Source of the DNA: Haloplanus sp. XH21
GTDB taxonomy: Archaea > Halobacteriota > Halobacteria > Halobacteriales > Haloferacaceae
Assembly: GCF_023276355.1 (NCBI RefSeq)
Contig: NZ_JALLPL010000003.1
Span: 39,841 to 103,840, forward strand
Length of the DNA: 64,000 nt
Direction: 5' to 3'
Made by a program: the position numbers and the translations under genes. The notes under the pieces are model-generated. The model had not been told where the DNA came from. It worked only from the letters and a program-made list of their open reading frames with translations, and ran no database searches. This document shows, piece by piece, positions 9,020 to 17,271 of the stretch (positions are counted from its first letter, which is position 1; every line of letters begins with the position of its first letter).

Positions 9020-10246
9020 CTAACGGCCGAATCGTTGCCGCATTTGCCTGTGGAAGTCCTCGGAATACTTCTCCCAAGCTGCTCGGCCGAATTCTTCTGG
9101 TTCCACTTCTTCAGGATGTTCTCGTTCTTCACCGACAATCCAGCCGTGGTCAACGTAGAACTGTAGAATACGTGTAGAATCCTCTGTTGAGATCACCAAC
9201 ACGTCCGTGATGTTCGTCGGAATTTCATCCACCACCTCGTCCGGATTCGGGAACGTTCCCCGGACAAACGGAAGCTGCTCGTCTAGTTTCTCAACAGCGG
9301 ACTTCGTCAACGGCTGGTTTGGCAAGCTATCGACTATCCTGTGATTTGTGAAACAAACAGGACACTCCTCTTCATCCAAATAATCTAGGAGGTCGTGCTC
9401 GGCGTACTGACGCCGCATCTCTGCGAGTTGCGCTTCGAAATAGTCCGACTCGAAAAATCGCTCCGGGTCCTCTAGAATACGGTCTTGTACCTTCTCGCGT
9501 TCCGATTCAGACATCGATACCTGTCCGAATAACTCAGCCCGACTGTATAGGAAACTCCCCCATAGCTCACCCAGTTCCTGCGGTTGCTCGATAATCCCCT
9601 CGTCGTCGATACGAGTCCCTGTGAATCCACCCGGATCCTGAGAGACAATCGTCGAGAAAAACAGGATTCTGGGGAATTTGAAATAGGCGTGGGTTTGATC
9701 GTCACCGTAGACACTAGTGCCGTCGAGGTTCCGCTGTATGTACACCTCAAACCCCTCGGGTGCCTCCGGATCCGACTTGACGAGGTCGATCTCGTCGGCA
9801 AAGAAGATGTGGTGCTGAGAGGGATCCTTCGAGATCGGTTTCTCGCCCAGCAAAATCGCTTCCCACGTCTCCAACCGCTCTTCGACGACCGTATTCTGCG
9901 GATGCTCTTCTTCGTGCCAGACAGCCATTTCTGAGACAAGAAGCCGCCAAGACACGGATAGAACAAACTTGTACAACCACTCTTCGTACTCGAACTCCTC
10001 CTTCTCGCCACGGATATGCGGGTAGAACACTTGAGAGGCGAATTTGCCCTCCCAGTCGGAGAATATCTGTTCGCAATCTTCGCAGAGTAGCTTTTCGTGA
10101 TGGTCTTGAATCCGAGTATTCGGATCAACCGCTTTTCTGAGAAATGGCGTCGGACCAGACTTCTTCATCCACCGAATCACAAATCGAGGGATGATGTGGC
10201 TGTTCTGTAGCTCGCGTGTTTCTCCACAGAGCCTACATTCATCCAT
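9020..10246 (-). CDS. HNH-like zinc-motif protein
   Basis: The ATG at 10246 gives 408 residues opening with CRLCGETRELQNSHIIPRF and, at about residue 53, LCEDCE. This CxxC ... SHIIP ... CxxC arrangement is seen in HNH-endonuclease-like proteins, and a further CPVC occurs near residue 285. The middle region has a long helical, acidic body. Family members are often found in defence or mobile contexts; nuclease activity here is inferred, not shown. The frame extends upstream to 10651 but that part overlaps the divergent gene and lacks haloarchaeal composition. It faces the gene at 10373, with a shared promoter region between them. Confidence 0.65.
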   Translation of the reverse strand: MDECRLCGETRELQNSHIIPRFVIRWMKKSGPTPFLRKAVDPNTRIQDHHEKLLCEDCEQIFSDWEGKFASQVFYPHIRGEKEEFEYEEWLYKFVLSVSWRLLVSEMAVWHEEEHPQNTVVEERLETWEAILLGEKPISKDPSQHHIFFADEIDLVKSDPEAPEGFEVYIQRNLDGTSVYGDDQTHAYFKFPRILFFSTIVSQDPGGFTGTRIDDEGIIEQPQELGELWGSFLYSRAELFGQVSMSESEREKVQDRILEDPERFFESDYFEAQLAEMRRQYAEHDLLDYLDEEECPVCFTNHRIVDSLPNQPLTKSAVEKLDEQLPFVRGTFPNPDEVVDEIPTNITDVLVISTEDSTRILQFYVDHGWIVGEEREHPEEVEPEEFGRAAWEKYSEDFHRQMRQRFGR

Positions 10247-10372
10247 AGTATATCGAATTGCCTGGCATCGTACAATTTTCTGGTGGTGAGCGGAGTTCGC
10301 TATGTGAGTCGCGCTGGAACGGAGTTTCAAGGCCACGGCACCATTAGAACAACATAATCGAGAATACGACCA

Positions 10373-11341
10373 ATGGCACGCGTACCGCCTGAAGCACAAA
10401 CCCGAGCTGACGACGTCCTCGAGGACTGGTCCCCGCCAGCGCTCGATATTCTCTGGGCGATCGCGCAGTGGTACAACGGCGCCGTGCTGGAGCGAGACAA
10501 CCAGCGCTATCACATCGGGTGGCACCGTCCACCGGACCTCCAGACGCTCCTCGGCTGTTCCGACGCGGAGTGGGAGCAACGATACGAAGCTGCGTTCACC
10601 GATCTCCAGGCCCCCGCGACCTCGCCGACGCTCGTCGACGACCGACACCACGGCCAGAGCGAGGAGTCACAGCCGTGGCTCACGGAGCAGTACATCCTCC
10701 GGCGTAAGGTTCGGTGGACACCGACCCGGAGGGCGCGAACCGCGATGGACACGCTCTTCGCCGGCCTGTTCGACGCCGACGACCTCCCACAGCACCAGCT
10801 CGAGGCCGACACCGGCCTCGTCGGCGACTGGGACGAGTCGCTCCTCCACCGCACCGGCGTCGCCGTCGTCGCCGCGGTCTGGCGCCAGCAGGGACGCTCC
10901 GTCGAGCTGTATCCCGGCGAACAGGGGCAGGCTCAGCCAGACGTTCGGAGTACCGCACTCGACGGAACTACCTGGGAAGCCGAGGTGCTGACTGACCACC
11001 ACGACCGGGCGATGCCCCGGTCGAAGTTTGCCACCTTCGCCGAACAGCCGGAGGGACAGCATCTCTGGATCTTCGAGAACCGAGAAACTGCTTTCAAGAC
11101 ACTGAACCGCCTCCACGAGGCCGGCGACATCGACTGCCAGATCGCAAACGCACCGTTCGACACGCCGGAGAACTACAGCCTCCAGGTCGGCAACCGCTAC
11201 CTCGACCAGAGCCACACCGACGCCGATTACCACTGTCCCGGCATCGACCGGATCGACACGATCACCGGCCTCTACGAACGCTTCTATGACGATGCTATGC
11301 GCGCCCGCCTTGCGGAACCTTCGACCACCACTCACTCCTGA
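10373..11341 (+). CDS. Plasmid-type hypothetical protein, possible nuclease-like domain
   Basis: A 322-residue protein of strongly haloarchaeal, GC-rich codon use. An N-terminal helical part (LDILWAIAQWYNGAVLERD) is followed by WTPTRRARTAMDTLFAGLF and, near residue 195, TTWEAEVLTDHHDRAMPRSK, which resembles the core of restriction-endonuclease-like folds (E-x-E ... K) without being diagnostic. The start ATG at 10373 follows an A/T-rich stretch. The family is known to me only as a hypothetical protein of haloarchaeal plasmids. It diverges from the HNH-like gene. Confidence 0.7.
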   Translation: MARVPPEAQTRADDVLEDWSPPALDILWAIAQWYNGAVLERDNQRYHIGWHRPPDLQTLLGCSDAEWEQRYEAAFTDLQAPATSPTLVDDRHHGQSEESQPWLTEQYILRRKVRWTPTRRARTAMDTLFAGLFDADDLPQHQLEADTGLVGDWDESLLHRTGVAVVAAVWRQQGRSVELYPGEQGQAQPDVRSTALDGTTWEAEVLTDHHDRAMPRSKFATFAEQPEGQHLWIFENRETAFKTLNRLHEAGDIDCQIANAPFDTPENYSLQVGNRYLDQSHTDADYHCPGIDRIDTITGLYERFYDDAMRARLAEPSTTTHS

Positions 11342-11755
11342 TATATCTCACCAATCAAACATACCTCACCTAGACACCTCTCTTGCAGTATAACCCACTC
11401 TCACTTCCCTTAATAATCGCGGAGATTTACGCAGGTGGGGACCATCTATTCAAGGGCGGCTCAATGCGCTGAATCTACAGAATCAACCTGAAACACCTGC
11501 GTAAACACCGTACTACTGAGAATGACGAATTTACAGACCTCTACATCGGAAATAGTCATAATACTAGAACACATTCAGCTCGAACACACAGATTTCTCGG
11601 GGTGGGCTTGAACGTAGGAATGATTTGAACCATTCCAACAGTAGTAGATAGAGCAGTAAGCCCCATTAACACAGCTTTCAGGCCCATTCGACGAAATTCT
11701 GAAAAACTGAAAGTGAGCCAAAACCCACATATAGTTTCGAAATAGATGTATGGGT
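11342..11755. other. Non-coding interval with 12-base inverted repeat
   Basis: No gene is seen. TTTACGCAGGTG at 11426-11437 is mirrored exactly by CACCTGCGTAAA at 11494-11505, 56 bases apart. A TATA-like ACATATAG near 11727 precedes the next gene. Confidence 0.55.
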
Positions 11756-12157
11756 ATGGCGCGAGAGATACGCTTCGAGCTTGATGATGACCAGCACAAA
11801 GAAATGAAAGAAATAAAAGATGAACAAGGTAGGACGTGGGCAGGCTTGTTCGTTGCAGGTGTTAGAGAGTTAGAAGGGACTAGCAGCGGCGATCGGCTTG
11901 ATGGACTAAAACACGACTGGGATAAGGACCAACGAGTCTTTCCTGAACCTGGGAATGATCGACTTGGATCCTTCAAGGCTGGTTGGACAAAAGCAGAAAA
12001 TGGCGAAGAATTCGGCCCAAGAGCACTAGAGGGCCTTTCGTGGCATAACCTTGGATGGCGATTAGGAATGATATTCGACGACACGCCCACAGAGCTGAAA
12101 GAGGAACTCTACCGATGGTGTGTTGAGCAACAAAAGGAGACGCAGGAAGAAGAATAA
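11756..12157 (+). CDS. Small hypothetical protein with RHH-like N-terminus
   Basis: A 133-residue protein beginning MAREIRFELDDDQHKEMKEI, an N-terminus like ribbon-helix-helix or CopG-type DNA-binding proteins, followed by a tryptophan-rich acidic part ending RWCVEQQKETQEEE. The ATG at 11756 lies about 27 bases after a TATA-like box; 11750 is an alternative. Its codons are richer in A/T than neighbouring genes, suggesting separate acquisition. A DNA-binding role is a guess from the first 25 residues only. Confidence 0.65.
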   Translation: MAREIRFELDDDQHKEMKEIKDEQGRTWAGLFVAGVRELEGTSSGDRLDGLKHDWDKDQRVFPEPGNDRLGSFKAGWTKAENGEEFGPRALEGLSWHNLGWRLGMIFDDTPTELKEELYRWCVEQQKETQEEE

Positions 12158-12173
12158 TCGACGGAACAGTATT

Positions 12174-13121
12174 TTATAATGCGTCTCGAGGGTGGTAGTA
12201 ATCGTCGGTCAGCTCGAGTGCCTGTTCGATAGTTCGCTCATCATACAGCGTGCCCTCCGAAACAAGACTCACCCACTCAGCTCGATTTCGATCCGATTGT
12301 CGAACCAGCCGTTCTATTTGCTCGCCATCACCGCCGGTCCAATACGCGAGCTGGCTACAGAACGCGACGTCAGCCTCCGTTTGATTCGCATACCCCGCAC
12401 TACTGCCAGTCCATAACCGCCGGAAGACGTCACCAGCGGGCCCGTACTGTGCCCGTTCGATGACTGCGGTATCACTCAAATCAACGTCGACACCGGGCTC
12501 TGATGGCAGTCCACCGAATTCCTGCACATCGACGGCAGACAGCGTGGCCGCAGCTTCGGCTGGGTCAGTAGCTCCTTTCCACGCCTTGTAGACACCCCGG
12601 AGTTCCGTCGTTCGCTCGGTGACCGTCGCCGGCGTCGACGACAGCCGATCACCCGTAACCGGTATGTAGAACTCCGCATCACAGATGTCGATCGGGCCGG
12701 AGGTCCAACTCGGTGGCTGCCCCGCAACGATAATTCGAATGCTCTGACCGTCGTATGCAGCTTCAGTATAGGAATCAAGCGTCTCGATCACCGTCCGGGC
12801 CCAGTCATCAAGGGCGCCGGTCTCAGGATCACGACAGGCGGAAAGTTCGACAGCAGTAAATGGGCCATCGTGTGTGGGATAGAAGGCGAGTCCGTCGACA
12901 TCGAGTTCGGACGCCGTCGCCGTGGCGTATGCATCCTCAAAACCACTCCACGTATCTTCGTCATCGAAGGTTGCGTACTCGCCGGTCGTCGGATCGATCG
13001 GTGTGAGTGAAATCCCGTCTACCGAGTCGTCAGTATCAGCTGCTCGCCAACAGATCCACTGCTCGCGCTTGCGAAGCGCCTCGGGAACGGTCTCCCAGCC
13101 GGGGATGCGCTCACTGAGCAT
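12174..13121 (-). CDS. NrS-1-polymerase-like / primase-related protein
   Basis: A 315-residue protein from the ATG at 13121 (13139 is an upstream alternative). It starts IPGWETVPEALRKREQWICW, the usual opening of haloarchaeal phage/plasmid NrS-1-polymerase-family proteins, and near residue 255 has NQTEADVAFCSQLAYWTGGD followed by IERLVRQSDRNRAEW, which matches the helix-bundle domain of that family. The acidic polymerase core of NrS-1 is not obvious, so this may be an accessory or truncated member. A role in element replication is inferred. The gene stands alone, convergent with the small protein at 11756. Confidence 0.7.
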   Translation of the reverse strand: MLSERIPGWETVPEALRKREQWICWRAADTDDSVDGISLTPIDPTTGEYATFDDEDTWSGFEDAYATATASELDVDGLAFYPTHDGPFTAVELSACRDPETGALDDWARTVIETLDSYTEAAYDGQSIRIIVAGQPPSWTSGPIDICDAEFYIPVTGDRLSSTPATVTERTTELRGVYKAWKGATDPAEAAATLSAVDVQEFGGLPSEPGVDVDLSDTAVIERAQYGPAGDVFRRLWTGSSAGYANQTEADVAFCSQLAYWTGGDGEQIERLVRQSDRNRAEWVSLVSEGTLYDERTIEQALELTDDYYHPRDAL

Positions 13122-13744
13122 CGGTATGACCTCCCTCATGGTGGCCGGAACGCCTCCTCTTGTCCGAACTATGCCACAGTTCTGTAGAGGATCGATACCT
13201 GGAGGGCGACATTAGTGAGTGACAGAACCGCATGGAACTTGTACTCTCTGGGGGCGGTGAAGTCTCACACTCGATCATAATCGGAATAACCCCGTCTACT
13301 AGCGGAGAGAATTCCGATTGTGAAATCCTGTTTTAGCGCCTTATCCGCAGAATATCCCCGAAATCAGAGGGTGAATCGGAGCTAGGAAAGCTGACGAGGA
13401 GCTGACTGAATTGATTATCCGAGAGCAACCGTTACAATATCTTGATACAATACGTTTGATTCTAAGAGATCTGTATCCAGAAATCTCGGGGCAAAATCCC
13501 TTATTCGGACTTATTTCGATGTTTCAGGATATGCCTGTTGCGTATAAGACAATAGTAACACGGAGAACAAGGTGGAAAACCATTAAGTTCAGACAGTACC
13601 TCTGTTAGAGTAGGCCGTTGGGAATGCGACGTCGTCCGGTGAGAGCCCGCTCAGAGTGCCGTGGACGCCTACTTCTCGAACAGAACCCGGACCCACGCCG
13701 AGGAACTGCCACCCGTAGTGATCGAGAACCCACCACACTACACA
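13122..13744. other. Non-coding interval
   Basis: About 620 bases of lower GC with no convincing gene. A 9-base inverted repeat AATCGGAAT/ATTCCGATT occurs at 13279-13287 and 13311-13319 upstream of the next gene. Confidence 0.5.
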
Positions 13745-14521
13745 ATGAGTACCAGCGATTCCGACGACACTGACCGACTCGAACAGTATATCCGCGACGA
13801 GAAAGGGGACCTGCCCAGTAGCGAGAGCATAGTCGCGCTCGCGAACTGGCTCTACGCGAACGAGTATTTCGAAACCAACGATCGCGTCGCTCCTACAAGT
13901 ACTCTCAAGGACACCCTCGGCGACCGGCTCGAATATGGGATCAACACAGTCCTTGACCATCTTGAAGAGATTGACGTTGTCGCTGAGGTTTCGCGTGGTA
14001 GTGGACAACTGATCCTACACGAACGGAAGAACGAGGGCTTCTTCGACCCGAGCAACCGGGATATGATCCCACTTCTCGAAGAAGAAGTCTCACGCTTCCT
14101 TGAGGACCTCCAAGAGCAGGAAAGCCGGACACTGGAGTCCGAAGACGCCAGTGACGACGAGACGCCGTCGGTCGCTGATGGTGGTGAGCCTGAAACAGAT
14201 GCAGAGAACGCTGAGGGGGAGGACATCGACGAGAGCGAAGCCAGCGATGAAGAGGACACAGACGATGTGCCGACGACGCTCCGCGCAGTTGCCGCGGCTG
14301 CGCTAGACGTCGACGTGCCTATCGAGGATGCGCTCACGAATCCTACGGACCACATCGAGAGAATTGAGCGGTTTGATGATGTAGTCTCAGCGATTATCGA
14401 GAGTGACGAAGTAAGTCGCCGGCGTGAGTACGAGCCGATGGGTTGGCGCAATACTTCCAATAAGTGGGTGCTGACGAGGACAGCGAAAGCTCGGAAGGAG
14501 AACGAATCACTACCGGGCTGA
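13745..14521 (+). CDS. Acidic hypothetical protein with helical domains
   Basis: The ATG at 13745 gives 258 residues (MSTSDSDDTDRLEQYIRDEK). The first 120 residues look like a winged-helix or helical domain (TSTLKDTLGDRLEYGINTVL, then DVVAEVSRGSGQLILH). A very acidic Glu/Asp linker covers residues 125-185, and a second small helical domain follows (RAVAAAALDVDVPIEDALTN). The tail is basic (WVLTRTAKARKENESLPG). A DNA-binding role is plausible but unproven. Confidence 0.7.
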   Translation: MSTSDSDDTDRLEQYIRDEKGDLPSSESIVALANWLYANEYFETNDRVAPTSTLKDTLGDRLEYGINTVLDHLEEIDVVAEVSRGSGQLILHERKNEGFFDPSNRDMIPLLEEEVSRFLEDLQEQESRTLESEDASDDETPSVADGGEPETDAENAEGEDIDESEASDEEDTDDVPTTLRAVAAAALDVDVPIEDALTNPTDHIERIERFDDVVSAIIESDEVSRRREYEPMGWRNTSNKWVLTRTAKARKENESLPG

Positions 14522-14613
14522 ATGGCCCAGTGTTACGAAGTAGTCGTTGGATTTGAGGAAAACGGCTCTCACTGTGTGGGAGAAACACTCCGCTGAGCTA
14601 CTCGTCCGACCAT

Positions 14614-14946
14614 TCACTCACTGGCAACGGAATCGATCAGCGTCCACTCAAGCTTGTGTAGCTGTTCAGCGACATCGCTGTCCTTGTTGATCTGGTACAG
14701 CGGGCTCCCACTGATCTTTCGAGTCTGTTCTACGACCTCCAGCGCCTGGAGATCCTCAATATGGTCGTACACGGTGCTACGACTCATCCCAGCCTGCTCG
14801 GCGATCTGACTGACGTTGATGTCACGGCCTTCGCTCAGGAGGACAGCAAGGATCTTCACTTTCGGATGATTTCCGAGGAGTTCCGTTAGCGCGGTCTGTT
14901 CTGCGAACGATCCGCCCCCGGGTTGTACGTCTGGGTTGGTCGCCAT
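14614..14946 (-). CDS. Winged-helix transcriptional regulator
   Basis: From the ATG at 14946 this is a 110-residue protein with a clear winged helix: HPKVKILAVLLSEGRDINVS, IAEQAGMSRSTVYDHIEDLQ and a wing (VVEQTRKISGSPLYQINKD). This is the MarR/TrmB-like architecture common in haloarchaea. A 13-base palindrome at 15079-15110 lies 130 bases upstream and could be its operator. Target genes are unknown; autoregulation is inferred. Confidence 0.8.
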   Translation of the reverse strand: MATNPDVQPGGGSFAEQTALTELLGNHPKVKILAVLLSEGRDINVSQIAEQAGMSRSTVYDHIEDLQALEVVEQTRKISGSPLYQINKDSDVAEQLHKLEWTLIDSVASE

Positions 14947-15327
14947 GGGTGTGGATATGGATGCGGATAGACACACCATCACCCCCGGACATCGAGTTGA
15001 TACAGGTGGTGGGTTTAGCGGTGGCCGGTGGGATTACCGGTGTGAATCTATCCGAGCTTGGGTGTTGTTTGATCTGAGCTCACGAATACTGGTGTAACAG
15101 TATTCGTGAGTCGGGCTTTGTCTACACAGTACTGTAGTGTGCTGGATGGTATAAGTGTTTCGCAAAATAGCCAGATATTGGAGTATAGAAATACAAAATC
15201 GTCTGTTTGAAACATCAGAAGTAGATATCAGATACTCAACTCTGTTTGCCGAAAATAGAAGAGTGTTGTTTCAACAAAACACTTATGTGCGTGCGCGTTC
15301 TAGATAAAGCACTGAGTTGATACAGGT
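14947..15327. promoter_or_regulatory. Intergenic region with long palindrome
   Basis: No gene is seen in these 380 bases between divergent genes. The notable signal is the palindrome CTCACGAATACTG-GTGTAA-CAGTATTCGTGAG at 15079-15110; the rest is A/T-rich, with promoter-like stretches near 15180-15260. Confidence 0.5.
15079..15110. repeat. 13-base perfect inverted repeat
   Basis: Arms at 15079-15091 and 15098-15110 are exact complements with a six-base loop. No T-run follows on either side, so an operator fits better than a terminator. Confidence 0.65.
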
Positions 15328-15603
15328 ATGAGCGACTGGAAAACTGTTCATCTGACCGTGGTAGCGAAGATGGTACGGGTGCCTGTGGTGGGGTCTCACC
15401 ACAAGCAGAAAGACACCATCAAGGGATGGTGCGGGGGTTTCGACGGCGACGTCGTCGACGGCGCGATCGACGATCTCGTCACCGATCCGACTGGGCCGCT
15501 TCAGGAGAAGGGGCGGGGGACGATTCAACTTACGAGCGTCGCTGACGCCAAGCAGTTCCTCGAACAGCACGACGATGACGATAAGTTCACGTGGTTCACC
15601 TGA
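15328..15603 (+). CDS. Small hypothetical protein
   Basis: A 91-residue protein beginning MSDWKTVHLTVVAKMVRVPV with Gly/Asp-rich middle (GWCGGFDGDVVDGAIDDLV) and an acidic C-terminus. It precedes the ribbon-helix-helix gene by about 85 bases, so they may be co-transcribed. No family is recognised. Confidence 0.65.
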   Translation: MSDWKTVHLTVVAKMVRVPVVGSHHKQKDTIKGWCGGFDGDVVDGAIDDLVTDPTGPLQEKGRGTIQLTSVADAKQFLEQHDDDDKFTWFT

Positions 15604-15687
15604 TACGGTGACAAGATCGAGCTTACGGAGATGCAGCTGACTAGTCAGCGTGGCTACTATGCAGATGCAGATTCTACATCTACCCTG

Positions 15688-16083
15688 ATGACTGAAGAGA
15701 GAACCCGAGTCGGTTTCAACGCCCCGAAGCTCCTCATCGAACGTGCTGATAGCGTCGGTGAAATCCTCGGGATCTCTCGGACTCGCCTTCTGATTGACGC
15801 TCTGGAGGACAAACTCGCCGCCCTCGCCGACGACGAGGAGTTCCGCCAGCGCCTGAACAGGGCCTATTACGACGGTCGTGTCGACGGCGACACCGTCGAA
15901 GCAATTCTCGGTCGTGAAGAAGCGATGCGGCTGAAACTCCTTCGAGAGTCGATCGACCAGACTCTAATTATCCCCCAGATCGAGGGCGATCTCCCGAGTG
16001 ACGATACTTTCTACGATGGAGGGGTTTCCGAATGGAAGGACTCGAGTTCGCCTAATGCATCGGATGGCGAGTCACACTCCTAA
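15688..16083 (+). CDS. Ribbon-helix-helix protein, antitoxin-like
   Basis: Starting at ATG 15688 the 131-residue protein opens TRVGFNAPKLLIERADSVGE, a strand followed by two helices (ISRTRLLIDALEDKLAAL), typical of CopG/RHH DNA-binding proteins. The C-terminal half (DGRVDGDTVEAILGREEAM) is like haloarchaeal UPF0175-linked antitoxins. No toxin gene follows, so it may act as a stand-alone repressor. Confidence 0.65.
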   Translation: MTEERTRVGFNAPKLLIERADSVGEILGISRTRLLIDALEDKLAALADDEEFRQRLNRAYYDGRVDGDTVEAILGREEAMRLKLLRESIDQTLIIPQIEGDLPSDDTFYDGGVSEWKDSSSPNASDGESHS

Positions 16084-16190
16084 CGACATCGAAGCCCACC
16101 GTTGACTCCAGTAGCATCGAGGAGAGCGTCACCAAAATCTTCACCATACAATAGTGACATCCGTACAAGCAGTTTAGCTACTATTGAAAT

Positions 16191-16206
16191 ACTATAGGAA
16201 TTCCTA
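16191..16206. promoter_or_regulatory. CTATAG palindromic site
   Basis: ACTATAGGAATTCCTA is a near-perfect palindrome containing the CTATAG core that also occurs around the parA operon, at 8.2 kb and at 39.1 kb. It lies 170 bases upstream of the beta-CASP operon. Confidence 0.5.
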
Positions 16207-16374
16207 AATGTGAGCAAATAGGTATTCATATAGAATAAGCAAGGGCTGTTCTAGGGGAAGACCCTCAGCGAGCCATCAAGAACTCGGAGAATCCCGGTGA
16301 GCTACCCTAAATCGTGTGACCACTTTCACCTTGCTATGCGGACATTTAGTTTATCTCGGACCCTTGACCGATTT

Positions 16375-17271
16375 ATGAGCGACAGTGGAGCCGAGACAGG
16401 TTCTGTAGAAACAAGCAGCCGGGGGGCAGTTATTTTGGATGAGTCAGATCCACGAACGGTGATAGAACGCTTACCAAATACCGTCTTCCCGATCATGATT
16501 CGATTTGCTCTCCAGAAATCGACGAGTGGTGACCGGGCACACGAGTCGCTAAGGACACCAGATTACCCTGTAGACGTGCGAATTCCACAGGGAGCATACA
16601 TCCCGCAATCTACAGTCTATTTCGATAATCCTGCAGAGCGGCCGCCACGAAATGCAGCGGCCTGGCGGCCACGCGAATTCGTTGATTCGCTCTCTGAGCT
16701 GTTAGATGAAATCGAGGACTCACCACATGTCGATCCAGATCGATTGCAATTCACCGACCTTTGTGTGGCCGAGATAGCCCCCCGGTATACTACCAGCGAC
16801 CCACAAACAGGTGACACCGTCGCCACACCAGAATTGTACGGCGACCAGGGGGACATCACCCTCGGGTATTTCCGTCGTGAGGGGAGTCTCTCTGCAACCG
16901 AAGTTCGGGATTCCCTCGATACTGCAATGCCTGGTGAAACGCGATCTCCCCCACAGCTCATCCAGATCACTGAAGCAACGGCTAAACCGGCTCGGTCAAG
17001 TCGAGAGACACAGCAACCAGCGGGACGACACAAATACTTCACAGAGGGTGAAGCTGAGCGGGTAGACAAACTTGATGCAACTCCTGACGCCTGGATGCTG
17101 GACCAAGTTGCTGCGGCATCTGAGAGTCACCGGCCGCTTGATCCGGTACTCTCCGAAATTGAACGATTTTTCCCACAGCTCGCAGAGACTGATCTCCTCA
17201 AGTTCATTCAGCTACAGGGACGCACTGAGACGAGTGAGCGATTTTACGCAAACGAAGTACTGTCACGATGA
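16375..17271 (+). CDS. Unknown partner protein of beta-CASP nuclease
   Basis: The ATG at 16375 lies about 25 bases after TTTAGTTTATC, fitting a leaderless start; longer starts at 16336 and 16297 are in frame. The 298-residue protein has no recognisable domain: an N-terminal beta-rich part (VFPIMIRFALQKST, VDVRIPQGAYIPQSTVYF) and a charged C-terminal helical part (SEIERFFPQLAETDLLKF). Its stop overlaps the start of the beta-CASP gene (ATGA), so the two are translationally coupled and probably act together. Confidence 0.75.
   Translation: MSDSGAETGSVETSSRGAVILDESDPRTVIERLPNTVFPIMIRFALQKSTSGDRAHESLRTPDYPVDVRIPQGAYIPQSTVYFDNPAERPPRNAAAWRPREFVDSLSELLDEIEDSPHVDPDRLQFTDLCVAEIAPRYTTSDPQTGDTVATPELYGDQGDITLGYFRREGSLSATEVRDSLDTAMPGETRSPPQLIQITEATAKPARSSRETQQPAGRHKYFTEGEAERVDKLDATPDAWMLDQVAAASESHRPLDPVLSEIERFFPQLAETDLLKFIQLQGRTETSERFYANEVLSR

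Noticed and set aside
10667..11335. 222-codon minus-strand ORF
   Set aside because: Lies wholly antisense to the well-supported gene at 10373; composition is that of a mirrored frame.
13411..13608. 65-codon ORF in A/T-rich gap
   Set aside because: No promoter, unusual composition, no recognisable protein.
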